From Chenopodium formosanum (lineage: Eukaryota; Streptophyta; Magnoliopsida; Caryophyllales; Amaranthaceae), in the NCBI GenBank assembly GCA_024500155.1, contig CM044867.1:25617632-25681631 (forward strand): a stretch of DNA of 64,000 nt, in the 5' to 3' direction. Shown here in pieces: positions 22,059 to 36,500 of this stretch (within the stretch, counting starts at the first letter, position 1; every line of letters begins with the position of its first letter). The notes beneath the pieces are model-generated. The model ran no database searches. It had not been told where the DNA came from and worked only from the letters and a program-made list of their open reading frames with translations. A program made the position numbers and the translations under genes.

Positions 22059-25000
22059 TCAACGACGCTTAGATTTCCTACGTTTCCCAAGAAGTTTCAA
22101 CATATTATCAGTGACATCTGGTGGGGAATTATCATCCTGGTTCTCGTTTTTGTTGTCAGTATGAGTCAACCACGCCAAAGCTTCTATAGCAGCATCCTTT
22201 TCTGCAAGATTCTTGTTTCTCTGGGGCTTTCCAACAAACTGCATCCCCTTGAATTCCACCAGTGCCCTGAACTCATTGGTTTTCAGGTGTTTAGTTTTGT
22301 ATTTAGGAGGAGAATGTCCAGCTCTCATCAATAGCGTCTGCAGCAAGCTCTTTGGGTTCATTCCATCTTTTGTGAATTTATTGCTGTCTACAGGATCCTT
22401 AAGTTTCCTGCTTTCACGACCAAACACAAATCTCCCGTCACATTGATCTCCTGATATTAGTTCTTGGACAGCAAACATTAGGTACTTCCCTTCTTTTAAG
22501 ATGTCGAAAGTAGGATCTTCAAGCTGTGTTGTTGCAAACATATAACATTGCCGTTAAAATATAGTTCAGATAAAAGATAACAGAAATCAGATACGCCATA
22601 AAGACTGAAAATTGATTGATATATTTTTGCAGCCAAAACAAACTCTTATCAGTAGAAAATCAGAAAACAATTGAAAATTCATGTCTCTAAAGATAGTTCA
22701 TTCTAGAGTCTAGGATATGACATTCTTCTATCCTTTTCCCTCATCAACATAATTTCACAACACAAAGCAAGAACAAAGGACAATGAAACATCACGTGTAA
22801 TTTTAAAAATATATATGGCTTCTCTATTTCCCGTTAACATTGGGAATGATGCAAAGCTATTTTGAGACACAATCAGCCAAGCACAATTTCTTCGAGCAGA
22901 AAGTTCACTACGGGAAATTCTCTAGCTAATAATATCTCCTACCATCTCTTAAACACTCTTCTCAGCATCTCAAACTCATCACCAAACATACATCCAGAGT
23001 AAAATATAATCCTATGAAATACAAATCCGTTTAGATACTTTGGTATTAACAATCATGCGCACAGCCCTATGTAAACATAAGCAAATCACTACAATTGTTA
23101 TGAGGCAAAGTCGCATGATTGATTCGAATCAAACAATCAAAATATCATTTCTGACTGTCATGAGAATATACTACACTAAAAAATAAAGCACAGCAGTGTC
23201 TTACCTTTTTTTGTAAAAGTTTGTCAAGCTCTTCCTTCAGCTTGCAGTAGCATTCAGCTGTGTTCAGATCCATGAAAAATTCAACATAGCCATCCAACAT
23301 TTTTATATGTCCAGGCTATAGAATATACAAGTTAATCACAAGTTAGCTATTGAGATACTTAGGCAAAAATTAAAATAGGCACAAGGTCTAGGAGAGCGGG
23401 GGGAGGAATCACCTGTGTCCCATTGCTAAGAGCACCACCAAAGAGGATCAATATAGAATCAGAGACACCTGTCGAGTCACGTATGAAAACTGTGTTGACT
23501 TTGACTTTTTCTCCAAAAACCAGCCATGGATAAGGAATTGTCTGGTACCGTGAATTCACTGAATTCTAAATGAAATATAAAAAAATAAACAGAACAAATG
23601 CAGTTATTAGGTAAATAGCTATACAAATGAGACAGAAGGCTACTTGATACACTAAGTGACTCAAAAGCAAACATATGAGTAATCATTCATAAATAAATTA
23701 GAAGAATCTACATAATAGCTCAGAAAGCAGATCCCCAACAAAGTAAATGTCAGTCCACAAGATTAGAAAACAAATCAAAACAACCAAGCTAATGTATTAA
23801 ATAAGCTGTAAGCAAAGAAGTAAAAGTAATACGAACAAAAAAGAGATCAATGGAAAAGCTCTATAGCATTACAGAACATAAAGTAAATTGTTGATGTCAT
23901 CATGATTTTCTAAAACGTTATCCAAGATCCATCACATAATATTTTGTACCACAAGATTGTTGAGCTTCAGAGCACCAAGAATTTCTTAAGTCAGAGTGTC
24001 AGACTGCTCAGACAGTGATTTACATAGTGAATATAGTAAAGCAGGGAGTTATACCTTAAATCTACATCTGCAAAAGATATAACTATGCTACCATTGCTAT
24101 TGTGCTAAAAGCCAAATTCATTTCTGCAAATCCAACTTCTAGACAACCAACATACAGATAATCTTAGGGACCCCAGCAAAAGAGGGAGATGACCCATGTC
24201 TAAGGAGTCATACTAAAGAGAAATGAAACATGAGATGAAACCATGATAGAGTCAGTCAGAGACTCAACGTATCACTTAAATTCAGCTACATAGTGGTATA
24301 GCACATTTGACGAAAGTAAAAGCTAAAGCATTCAACAAGTTCTTTATCACATACCGCATAGAGTAAAACTTGCCCATCATCCTTGGTCTTAAATGACATT
24401 GATGTTTCTCTGTGCTGCACAAATCAAAGACATTACATGTCAATCCTCTAATAAGGCAAACTCAGATTTAAAAATTGCTCAGAACAAAATTATCTCACCA
24501 CAACAGATGCGATGCCAGGAAACAGGCCAGAACATATGACTGCACGGACCAACGACTGATTATGACTCAGCTTATTATTTGAGCTCACATCTTCATTTAT
24601 TAGGCCAGCGTCTTTTAGAATGAAACTAAATTGCTTCCGAATAGAATGGATTGCCTGAAGAGTTTGGGCAGAGAGGAAATTCCTCCAGCAGTACTCATAA
24701 GCTGATCCCTCTCGCTCTGCATCTTTCCATCCTTCATATGCACGAACGAGAGCCATATGGTCACTGTAATCCTTGGCAGAAAACCTGGCCTTTGCAATCC
24801 CAGCTAGCTGAACCAAAGTTATAAAAACAATCAGTTAGGCTTGTCAAAGACTTTAAACTTCTACTCAATACAAGCTTTGACAGATGGCCAATGTGCACCC
24901 AAAAAATGCATTTTTAACAAAGATTGAAATGCTTAGTGACAGGAACAATAACATTGATAATGATAAATTTTTTATTCACATGTTCTAAATTTTACTCAGA

Positions 25001-25902
25001 TGTTCTAAATTTCATAAAGCAGATTTTTTAAATTTTCACTCACATGTTCTAATTCTTAAATTAGATGTTCTAAATTAATACTCACACAGATGTTCTAAAT
25101 TATTACTCATATGTTTTAAAATTAAATTTGAGACGCATGTTCTAAATTTTAACTCGCATGTTCTAAATTTTTACTCACATATTCTAAATTATTGACCAGT
25201 TCTCATATAAGTATGAATTTTCACATATGGACCTATTCTCACCGGATCCGGTGAGAATAGGTTCATATGTGAGAATTCATACTTATAAGAGAATTGATTT
25301 AAAATTTAGAATATGTGAGTAAAAATTTAGAACATGCGAGTTAAAATTTACAACATGTGACTCAAATTAAAATTCTGAACATATGAGTAATAATTTAGAA
25401 CATTTGTGTGAGTAATATGTATAGAACATCTGATTTAAAAATTAGAACAAGTGATTAAAAATTTATAAAATTTGCTTTATGAAATTTTAAACATATGAGT
25501 AAAATTTAGAACATCTGAATTAAGATTATGAACATGTGAATAAAAATTTAGAACAAACTGATATAGAATATAAAAAGTGTGAGTAAAGAATTTAGAACAT
25601 GCGTGTAAGAAAATAAAATATACGCTTTAAAATCTGGAACATATAATTAAAAATCTTAGAACACATGTTTTAAAATTTAGAACATATAAGTTAAAATTTT
25701 GGAACAAGTTATTTAAAATTTATGACATCAAACTTAACTAATTTATGGTTTAGAACATGTGAGTACTAAATTAGAACATTTGATTTAATTTAGAACACCT
25801 AAGAAAAAGTTTAGAACATCACATTAAAATTTAGAACATACGAGTAAAGATTTAGAACATAAAGAGTATTCTCACATAAGAAAAATTCTCACAAGAGCCT
25901 TC

Positions 25903-25973
<71 letters not shown>

Positions 25974-28900
25974 CCAATTTCCAAATTCTATTAACTACCA
26001 AATAAAGAATTTAGGTGAATTCCATAGGAATTCCCACCCCCCCCCCCCCCCCAAAAAAAAAAAAGAGCATTAAGAATTTCCTCTTTTCTTAACACCCCCA
26101 GCATATACTAACTTATTCAGTTTTGGTCAATTAACACAATCTGGATAAGACATATTTTTATGTAACTTAGTAATTTATTTGATTCTCTTTTAATTAACTC
26201 ACTCATGACTATATATGTTTATCCATGAAACATAGTGGTTAATTTACTTTATTTTATCAAGGTAAAGGACCTCTGAAAAATGTATTTATATATATTAAAA
26301 AAAAAAACTAATCGATAAATACAACTATAATTATAAAATTAGCAATTTTAATAAAAACAACTAATTCTTAGGAAAAAGACAGTAACAAGCAAATAATATG
26401 GCAAAGAGTGAGGACTTACATCCTTTTTGTCTTGAGGTAAAAGAAAAGGATCCTTAACACTAAGACCTGCTACTATTGTCAAGACAGGGTCGAAGCAGTG
26501 GAAGATGGCACCCATTATAAGCATCTTTCCAAGTTTTGGATCCACTGGCAGCATTGCCAAATATCTCCCTAATGATGCAAATATAGCAATTTGTAAGAGG
26601 ATATCCTCCAGCAAAACATAATCATTTATAGTAGAGTTTGACATACTAACCGAGATTCGTAAGATGCTCATTCTCATCCAAAGCTCCAATCCTTTTCAGA
26701 AAATCAATAGCATTTTGGACCTATAAACATTATGCAACATCTATAATTTCGAGGAAATAAAAGTCCAGATATCAACAAAACGCACTAAAGCGAGTCCCAT
26801 TTTTTCTACTAACTTCGTTCCAAGAAAACCAACACAGTCCAAACCCAAAGAGCACAGATTTTTGTGCATGGAAAACATAGGAAAAAGGATTAGCGGAGGT
26901 GTGGGGCATTAAAAAAAGAAAAGGAAAGGAAAAAAAATATAAAAAAAAACATCAACTATTAGATTATTGTTACTACTCCAGCACTTAAAGGAGTTCGGGT
27001 CCAATGTAGAGTTAAAGTATCCAAGAGCTATGGTACAAGGCACACTGCAAATACATGGACCAAGGGAAGAGAGATCACAGATTATTGCATTATGAGAACT
27101 AATATGGCCCTACAATTCTAAAAACCTTTATCCCTCTTCCAGCTATTTAATGTCCCAAGATTTCTTCCATTTCTAAAAGCGGGTGTCATAGTGAAATTCA
27201 TCGATTCCTCTTCCTAAGTAAACAAGATTTAAGCCCGTGCGATGAACATCTTTTTCCTTTAATCTAACATTTTGTATATTTCTTATTAACACTTGATCTA
27301 CATGGCTTTTATTTTCATTTATTTATTTTGGCTTTCCTTAAAGCTCACATTTAATTTTTACCGAAAATAATTACAAAAATTCATATAAAGTCCCTGTGAA
27401 GAAGATAATTTTTCCTTATGTGACTCTTAATTAATCAATTATTTGATTGATTTTAACTCTAAATCTCATTTGTTAGCTTTGGATAATTGCTTATATGTCG
27501 CTTCCATCATTTATATATGATGTAAGAATTTTATAACTTTGAAATAAATTCTTTTTTTTTTTTTTTTTGTCATTCAGTAGTTGCTTATGTGGCACTTCCA
27601 CTACTCTATTCCAAAACCGATAAAATCCGTATGTGATGTAATTTTTTCTTCCCCTTTCCATTTTCGGTTCCTCAAAAGATTTTTCTTCTCAATTCATTAC
27701 CTACAAAATTCGCTTCATAAATCAATGTCTCTTACACTAAAATTTTGTCATATATTATCATTTCAGCAAAAAATTGCCCAATAGAGTTTAAAATAATGTC
27801 AACTTTAAGTTAACTCCAAGAAATTGACCTTTGTCACGTATGTAATTCTTGAACAATCGCAGGTTATAGTTTTGATATTTTGGAGTAAATTTCCAACCAG
27901 GGATTATCAAATATGGGGAAGTTATTGAATTTTCCTCCAAGGATATTCAATTGGGGTGTTTAAACAATCAATTGCAAGAAGGAATGTCAAATTAAGAATG
28001 CTAGGGTTCCCAATAAAGTTTTTCTATCTAAGTCACAAATGAAAATTAAATTTCACGAATTTCTTGTTCAATACAAGAAAAGTAAATGTAAAGCAAGTAA
28101 TTTGTACCCATTGAAATGTATAAAAAAAAATAATAAATAAATAAATTTAGGGTCCCATTGAATTATTGTAAGAATTCTTTAAGGAAATTGTAAATAGGTA
28201 GTGCTACTCAAAGAAAAAAAACAAGGTTTTGGTGGTTAGTAAAGATAAAACCTTAATAAGTTGTTTCCAAACAAGATGAAATATATGTAGTTCAAAAATT
28301 CCCTTATAAATGTTTTTGAAGAAGTATGACTAAAAATATTATAGAAGCTGCATCATAGAGAGTTAAAATCATGTTTCATAGGAGCATTAAAAGGTTTTCC
28401 CTCCATCCCTTTTAGAGCACCTTAGCAGCACCTCAAAAACCAGCCAAAAAGCAATTGCTCTCTTGCCACCTTTGCCTCGGCACTTTAGGCACAGCATACA
28501 CTAAACTACAATAAACTGAAAGAGCAGGGTACTTTCATATGTCCTAGATCAGATGTCCAACAATTAGAGTGAGCATTCCTGTCTAAAGGTAGTCACAACT
28601 AGCAAATTTAGATCAATGGGATTCATCTAAACTGCAGGGACTTGGTATTGTAAGAAAACTAATAATACATAAAAATATATGAGAATCACTTACTGCCAAT
28701 GGTGCTGGTGGTTGTAGTGCCGATGACAAAAATTCTGCAATACTGCCAATTTGTAAACTTTTAATTTGCAGACAGAGAGAATTTAATGGAGTTCTCAGCA
28801 GCTCAGGGAGTTGGTAGTCAGCAAAAGCATCATATACACATCTGGGATACAAATGATAGCACTCTCCTGGCTGCACGCGACCAGCTCGTCCCCTACGCTG

Positions 28901-30476
28901 CAACACAGATACAAATTAAAATGCAAGACTACCAAATGAGGTGATAATTTTCAGACAAACATGCAGTTGCAAAGCCATGGCAACATCAGAGAGACTCTTC
29001 CTAAATTCTAAGAAGACTTGGTTCCTAGTAAGCCAATGAAGTAAAAGAGAACCCAACTAAGCATTGTAGCACTGAAGGAAGGAATGTGCCTCTACAGAAA
29101 CAGCATGCAAACCCACGCAGCAAAGCTTGATTGAAAATGAGATGAAAATAATTAAGTTTGAAAATTTCAAGCAATGAAAGATATTTCCAAAAAATTAGTA
29201 TGCCAGATTAAAAGAAAAAGATAAACCTGAAACAAGAGGACTATGGTATAAATGATTCGAGCGATAATAAAAAAAAAAACAATCCAACTATGGAAGAAAT
29301 TTAACAAGAAAATACTCACTTGCCGCATAGAAGCCTTTGATATCCAAGAAGGAAGTAGACAAGGGGTGTTATTCAGAGCATCATAAGTGGTCTCTTTAGC
29401 TTTCCCACAGTCAACAACATAGACTATGTCATTGATTGTAATGCTAGCTTCTGCCATATTTGTAGCCAAAACTATTTTACGCACATTTGGGGATGGCCTC
29501 TCAAATATTAGTTTCTGCAAATGCGGGGCAATAAATGGCTTCAACATTAGAATGCTAAATAGAAAGAAGGTCATTCAAAAATTTTAAAACAAAAGCACCA
29601 CCAACAAGAAGAATAAATAAAAGAGGCACTGAGGTGATCTACCTGTTCAGATGTAGCCATTGAACCATGACAGGTAAGTAGCAAAACCCTGTTTGGGTCT
29701 CCAAGCAAAGGGTGGGCTTTAACCTGTTCCTTCAAGCAACTAATATCTTCCCAGCCTGTCATGAATACCAAAATAGCACCGGGTGGTTCCTTTCGACATA
29801 TATGACACAAGACGGCTTCAATGAGATTAAATCCAATGCAATCCGGTGACCAACATGACAGAGAATCCCGTGCACGAGGACTGTAATTTTCGAAGCTTGA
29901 GTTTTTCAAAGCATCCTGTGAGAACATTATGAGGCAATCATAAACAAAAGTATTAAATTCAAAGGTTCACTTATACCCAAAATCCAGTAAATTGAAAAGC
30001 TCAACAGTCAAACATGCTAACAATATTACAATTTATTCAAGTTCAAGTCCTAGATACTGGGGTTACTGGCATCTGGCACCACAGTAGAAATTTGAAGGCA
30101 AAGTGGGGAATTATATAAAACCAGACAAGCAGCTGGGAGAAGAGGATCTTAACAGCTTCTATGGTGTTCAAAAATCACTAACAAACACTTGAAAGTTATA
30201 CAAAATAAGGACGGGAACATTCCTAACAGTGATTATTGCATACCTAACCTTCAACAAATGGAGATGCTCAGTTTAACAGACAAGCAGACAGAAGAAATTC
30301 ATTCTTCAAATAAATCATCCAGCAGTTAAGCTAGTACAAGCAAGTCCATAGGAAAGCAAATGTTTCTCTCTTTTTTCATTTGTTAGGTAGAGTTGTGAAA
30401 GATCAAGTTAGGACATACAAAAGGCTAGAACCTCAACATTCCACATTAATTACAATCACTGGAATCAAGTCACTTG

Positions 30477-30508
<32 letters not shown>

Positions 30509-33500
30509 GCCTTAATCCCAAAAGTGGGGTCGGCTAACATGAACCAAATTTGATTATTCCGTGTAGTCATCAACATAAATCTTTCTCCTCCATCCCTTAC
30601 GATCCAAAACTTCATCCTCACGTAAATCCATGCACTTCATATCCTTCCTCACTCCTTCCAACCAAGTCATCTTTGGTCTCCCTCTTCCTCGTTTAATCCC
30701 TCCATGGTCCCACTCTTCCACTCTTCGCACCGGTGCACCCTCGGGTCTCCGTCTTACATGTCCAAACCAACGCAGACGATTTTCCCTTAATTTATCTACA
30801 ATGCCCGCCACACCTACTTTCTTGCGAATAACCTCATTTCTGATTCTATCTCTTAAAGTGTTTCCACACATCCACCTTAACATGCGCATTTCCGTAACCT
30901 CCATCTTTTTAATATGCTCTTTCTTAGAAGCCCAACATTCTGTACCATAGAGCAACACTGGTCTTATGGCAGTCCTGTAGAATTTTCCCTTCAACTTTAA
31001 GGGAATGCTGCGGTCGCATAGCACTCCCGTGGCCGCTCTCCATTTAAGCCACCCTGACTTAATCCTGTGGGTCACGTCTTGATCAATGTCACCATTCTTC
31101 TGGATGATCGACCCTAGGTACTTAAAACATTCACTCATGGTCAAATCCTTTCCATCCAAACTCACCACTTCATTGCTTGTCCCCCTCTGAGTGCCAAAAC
31201 GACATACCAAATATTCAGTCTTACTCCGACTTAGCTTAAACCCTCTAGATTCCAACCTTTGCCTCCATTGCTCCAACTTGACATTAACCCCATCCTTAGT
31301 TAAGAATCTACTCCCGCTGTCTCACAATGTTTAATAAATTTATTATATTCCTTTCTGAAAAATTCCAATTTTTGGCATACCTTCTGCCTCACTACCATCA
31401 AGCAATTAAAATTCAGTTATCCTTTCATAGTTATGGATACCAATTGATTCATTTACACGAAGCAAGTGCAAAAGTTTATATAAAATAAAATAAATAAAAA
31501 ATATATATATTTCACATTTGTAGTAAGCCAATAACCACAACGGTTTTTTAATCTTGACGAGTTTTCGGTGATTTATCATCCTATGCTCACAGATGCAATA
31601 ATTATTACTGTTGAAAAAATGATTATCATTCATTGACTGCTATGAAAACATTGCAGGACTGAGAATAATCTGCATAAATTGCCCGTATGTTGCTTGAACC
31701 ATGCTGCGCAAAGCACATTTCTAGGAAATAAGAGGCTCCAAGCAGTCATTTTCCAAATCAAACAAGTTATCCTGTTTGGGGTACTAATTTTGTACAATAA
31801 AGTTAAGGAGTCTTGTGCCCGGGTATGCCTAGATTTTTGTTTTTCCTTTAGTTATTTATTTCTGGAATAAAAGAAATTAACTATTTTCCAGATTATGTAG
31901 GCTTTTCATGAATTTGTTCAATGATACTATACCCAATGAAATTTCCAAATTACTTAACCTCAAGGAAATTTAAATCATATCTCTTACATTAAAATCTTAC
32001 CCTTTACAAAGTTAATTATTCTATAAACAAAAGAGCAACAAATGTATCAAAAGATTTGGTTGAAATTTATTAGACATCTATTTAGACAATTGTTGAAGAA
32101 GGCTTCCAAAGAAGAATGATACATCAAAATATTGAGTTGATTTAAGACAACTATAAATGTTTTACAAATAATATTCCAAATCATTACACTTACATTAGAA
32201 TCTTACACTTTACTAAGTTGGTTATTCTATAAACAAAATAGCAACAAATGTTTCAAAATTTTTGGCTGAAACTATTAGACATCTATTTAGGCAATTGTTG
32301 AAGAAGGTTTCCAAAGAAGAATGATGTATCAAAATATTAAGTTTATTTAAGACAGCTATAAATGATCAAAAAAATTCCCAAATAAGAATGTTGAAGGTAT
32401 TTTTCATGAAAAACATTACTAACAAAAAATATTAAAGAGATGCCTAGAATATAATTGGGGAGCCAATATTGACCCTAGGGAAAATTTAGTCAAATTTAGA
32501 TATTTAATCCAGATATGTCTTATTCACGAAGTATTCACACCTGGAAGCCCCCAAGAAACAAGAATCCCATGAAATAATTATATAGACAAATGCATAGGGA
32601 ATAGGGATCAGCATTGATAAGTATCATAAGTTTATTGATCAGATGCACTGATGCACATAGCTAAGTTACAAATATTACAATACTATAATATGTTTAAAAT
32701 TGTAATAGTCCTCTCTCCAAATTAAGTTAAATGTATTCATATCATAAAATAGAGTTTATATCAGTAACAGTTTTAAAGGTCCCATCAGAGCAGTTATTCT
32801 AACTTTTAGCATTTTAATTTAGCTCAAAGGCCTCAAACTTAAAACAAAGATAATAATGAAGCATCTCAAAAGAAGAATTTATAAAGCATCAAAGTACAAA
32901 CAGATTTTGAACAAAATAGAATACCAAACATCAGAAACTAATGCACTGGATGGCATAGGATTGTAACAATCAAGCACATAAAACAACTTCCACAATGTAT
33001 TGATGTTATGCATTTACACATTGAGTCTACAATCAAGCACATACCTCAACAAGAGTAGTAATCTGATTCTTTTTCTTCCTAGGAACCAATTGTTTCTGTG
33101 TTTTCCAGACTTTTTCTTGTCCATAATCATCAATTTGGTTGAATGATGTCAACTTGTATCCTGTCAATTCCAGCACATCTTCTAAGAAATGAGCTCTTAC
33201 AGGATGAGTGAATCCCTGTTAAGATTATAAGTATAAGATGAGCAGCTAGGGTATCAAACAAAAAAGGTTCCCAACATCACTCGTTACAGAAATTTAACTC
33301 AAAGAAGAGACAAAGAGGTACATGATATACTTGGGTGAAATTATATCACTTACCGGTATGTGAATCATAGGAGCTCCTTCGAAATAATTGGAAAACAACT
33401 CGGCGTTCAATGTTGCACTCATCAGAATCAATCTCAAATCCCGGCGTCTAGGGAGAAGATCTTTTAACACGATCAATAGAAAGTCTACAAATTTCAAACA

Positions 33501-36500
33501 TCAGAATTCTGAAGATAAAAAGGGCTTGGGATACTATAAATAAAGCTAATTTTCAATAGGCACACCTTCATTCATTCCTCTCTCATGAATTTCATCTACA
33601 AAGACATGGGTAACACCATTCAAGTTTCGATCACTTAGCAAGCGCCGCAGCAATATACCACTGGTACAAAAAAGTAGGTGGGTATTTTTCCCTTTCATTC
33701 CTTCTAATCGGACTTTATAGCCAACCTAACAAAAAATGTGTGACATACAAATGAACAAAATGACTTCTAAATTCAGACCTCTTAACCAACAGACAAAATA
33801 ATTTGAGACAAAGACGTTGTATGATAACAGCCATTTCCAAAGACATAAGAAAAATCAAGGATGGAAAACATCAAAATGGCCAAAGAAATTTTGAGCCTTA
33901 GTTTAGAATATGCAAGTCAGATCGACAGGACTTACAGATTCACCAAGAGGTTCTCCTCTCTCTGCTGATACTCTTTCAGCTACAGCCATAGCAGATATTC
34001 TTCGGGGTTGTGTGCAGATTATGTTACAGAAGGCACCACGGCCAGACTCTATCTCAGATTCTAATATATACTGTGGAAGTTGGGTGGTCTTACCGCATCC
34101 AGTCTCACCAGATATCACAATTACCTGTAAATTGTAGACATTCAAGAAAAGGAGATCATAAATATCATGCAATATTCAAATGAGATGGAATTGTGCAGCA
34201 CTAAACTGGCATATACATTTCAAAAATGTTTCCGTAGATATATGTGTTGCCGCTTGCAAAGAAATTACATGATATTCTGAAACAGATATATTGCAAAAAA
34301 TATATTATTGAGTTTCTCTCTCTGATATAATATATTGTGTGAATGCATTTTAAGTGTCTGGTTGTTAAGATATAAAGGAATAAACTCTAAATCCTAGGCT
34401 CTCATTTTTGTCAGCCACTATCATCGTTAATCCAATAAATATTAACACATACTCCCTCCTTTTCTTTTGATATTCTTGTTTAGAATCTAAGAGTTTTCCA
34501 CAACTTGAGGGAATATTCTAAATTATTCCTAATACAAAAGAAAAAAAAAATAGTCAAGTACGATCTTGTTTGATATGTCTCAATGAGTTCTCCAATCATA
34601 ACGAATTTTTAATTTTTTTTTACTAACATGTACGTAGAGACATTAATGGTCAAAGACATGCATTGACAAATACTCACTGTCAAACCAAGAACGCAAGAGT
34701 GTAACATTTTTCAGCTATAATTAGCATACAGCATCAGCTAAAGCATATTGCACGACTTGCAGTTAATATATTCTAAAAGTCTAAACTTTAACAACGAACA
34801 TCTTTTAGATAAAGATAAAAAAAAAAAAATTTAGTGAAAGAAGATAAAGGTAGCATTTAATTAATAAAGAAAGAAAACATACTTGATTCTTTGCAATTGC
34901 TTGAAGCAGCCTCTCCTTTTCACTGAATGCAGGCAGTGATTTCCTGAATTCCAACAGTTTTCTACCTTCAGGAGATTCCTATACAGAAGTAGACAAAGAT
35001 AATAGAGATATACAGCAAAATAAGCAAGGTAGAGACCAAAATTTCAAATGCTTTTGGGTTCATAGGATGTATAGTGACTTTACTGTACAACGTCTAGTTT
35101 TACGGTAACTTTTAACTTGCTTAAAGGCAATTTTTTAGTTATCATATTTATCGTAAATTAAGAGGTGATTTTCAAGGATCATGTGGTTACCTGTATACAA
35201 TATAGAAGAGGTTTTTATGGGACAAATCTCTTACAAGAGCAATTTTATCAACATCACAAAAAGGTAACTTTCACTTTGTTTCGAGGTAACTTTTAATCAT
35301 AATAGGGCAACTTTACACCCATTGTACAATATTTATTGTACACCTGCCTTAATTAAAATTGTCCCCAAATATTTATTCCTCCAATAGGATTTGTTTGTAG
35401 AAAAGAATAGGAATATTTACCACTTACCCTGAAAACCACCAATTATCCAATCATTATAATAAACAATCTGTACAAAGCTTCAAATACACTACTAAAACCC
35501 TTCTGTTAGCCTCATGACATGCAAATTGCAAAAGATCAAACAAATGTGATTTTAGCTGAATTTCTAGTTATAAGAATGCGTTAAAAGTTAGATCTTTACA
35601 ATGATTGGAAAAAAATATATTTTCTCCATATGGTTAACTTTGACCATGAATTCTCACCAATATATAAGAGAAAATATAGTCAAATGGAATCTTGTTATGT
35701 TATTTACGGTCTGCAAAACCCAAAGTCCCAAATTTGTAATTATTTTGTCAATTTTACTAATCTAGCCCATTGGAGACCATGAGAATAACAACAATTGCAA
35801 TTTAGCAAATTTGGAATAGAGGAACTATTCATCCAGGTTAACATGTTGAATAGAACTTGGACATTGAAAGATGATCAATGTGGATATTTGGCAATATATA
35901 TAAGCAAAAGCATCATAACTTTCACCTTAAATTTTGCATGGAAAGAAGCCAAACATACCTGCCAAGATCTCTGCATATTACGCAAACGCAAACTCCTTCT
36001 CTGAAGAATCCTTTCCATAACAGAATCATCCAACATAGCATTTGGATTCTCATCCAAAGTTTTGTTCCTGTCAGCATCACCAGTCTTACATTCCAGTGCA
36101 CTATCACTAGGCATTCCGGGATCTAACTGCGCCCTATCAAGATGTTCCTGAAGTAAACCTTCCACCCTCCTCTGTACACTTAATGGAATTGCCACCTGCA
36201 TAATAGAGCATTTTATGTATGCTACTAAAAAGTAGAAAGAAACTTGCTGAAAGTGAAAATGAAAACACTACCCAGAAAAGAACAAATATTTTGTAAAGAA
36301 TCTGAGAGTAAACAGTGACATTACCTCTCTTTGCGGCCGTTTATCATCAAGGTCTGGCCGATAATTGGGAAGAGGAACCTTGCTTGCAACAACCACTTTC
36401 CCATATACCTCACTAATAATACAATACAAAGCCTCACATAAGAACTATCATCTCAGTCAACAAGCAAACAAGAATAGCCCATAAAATAATACTTTGTCGT

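Noticed and set aside
30630..30950. 106-codon plus frame
   Set aside because: Antisense shadow of the LINE reverse-transcriptase frame.
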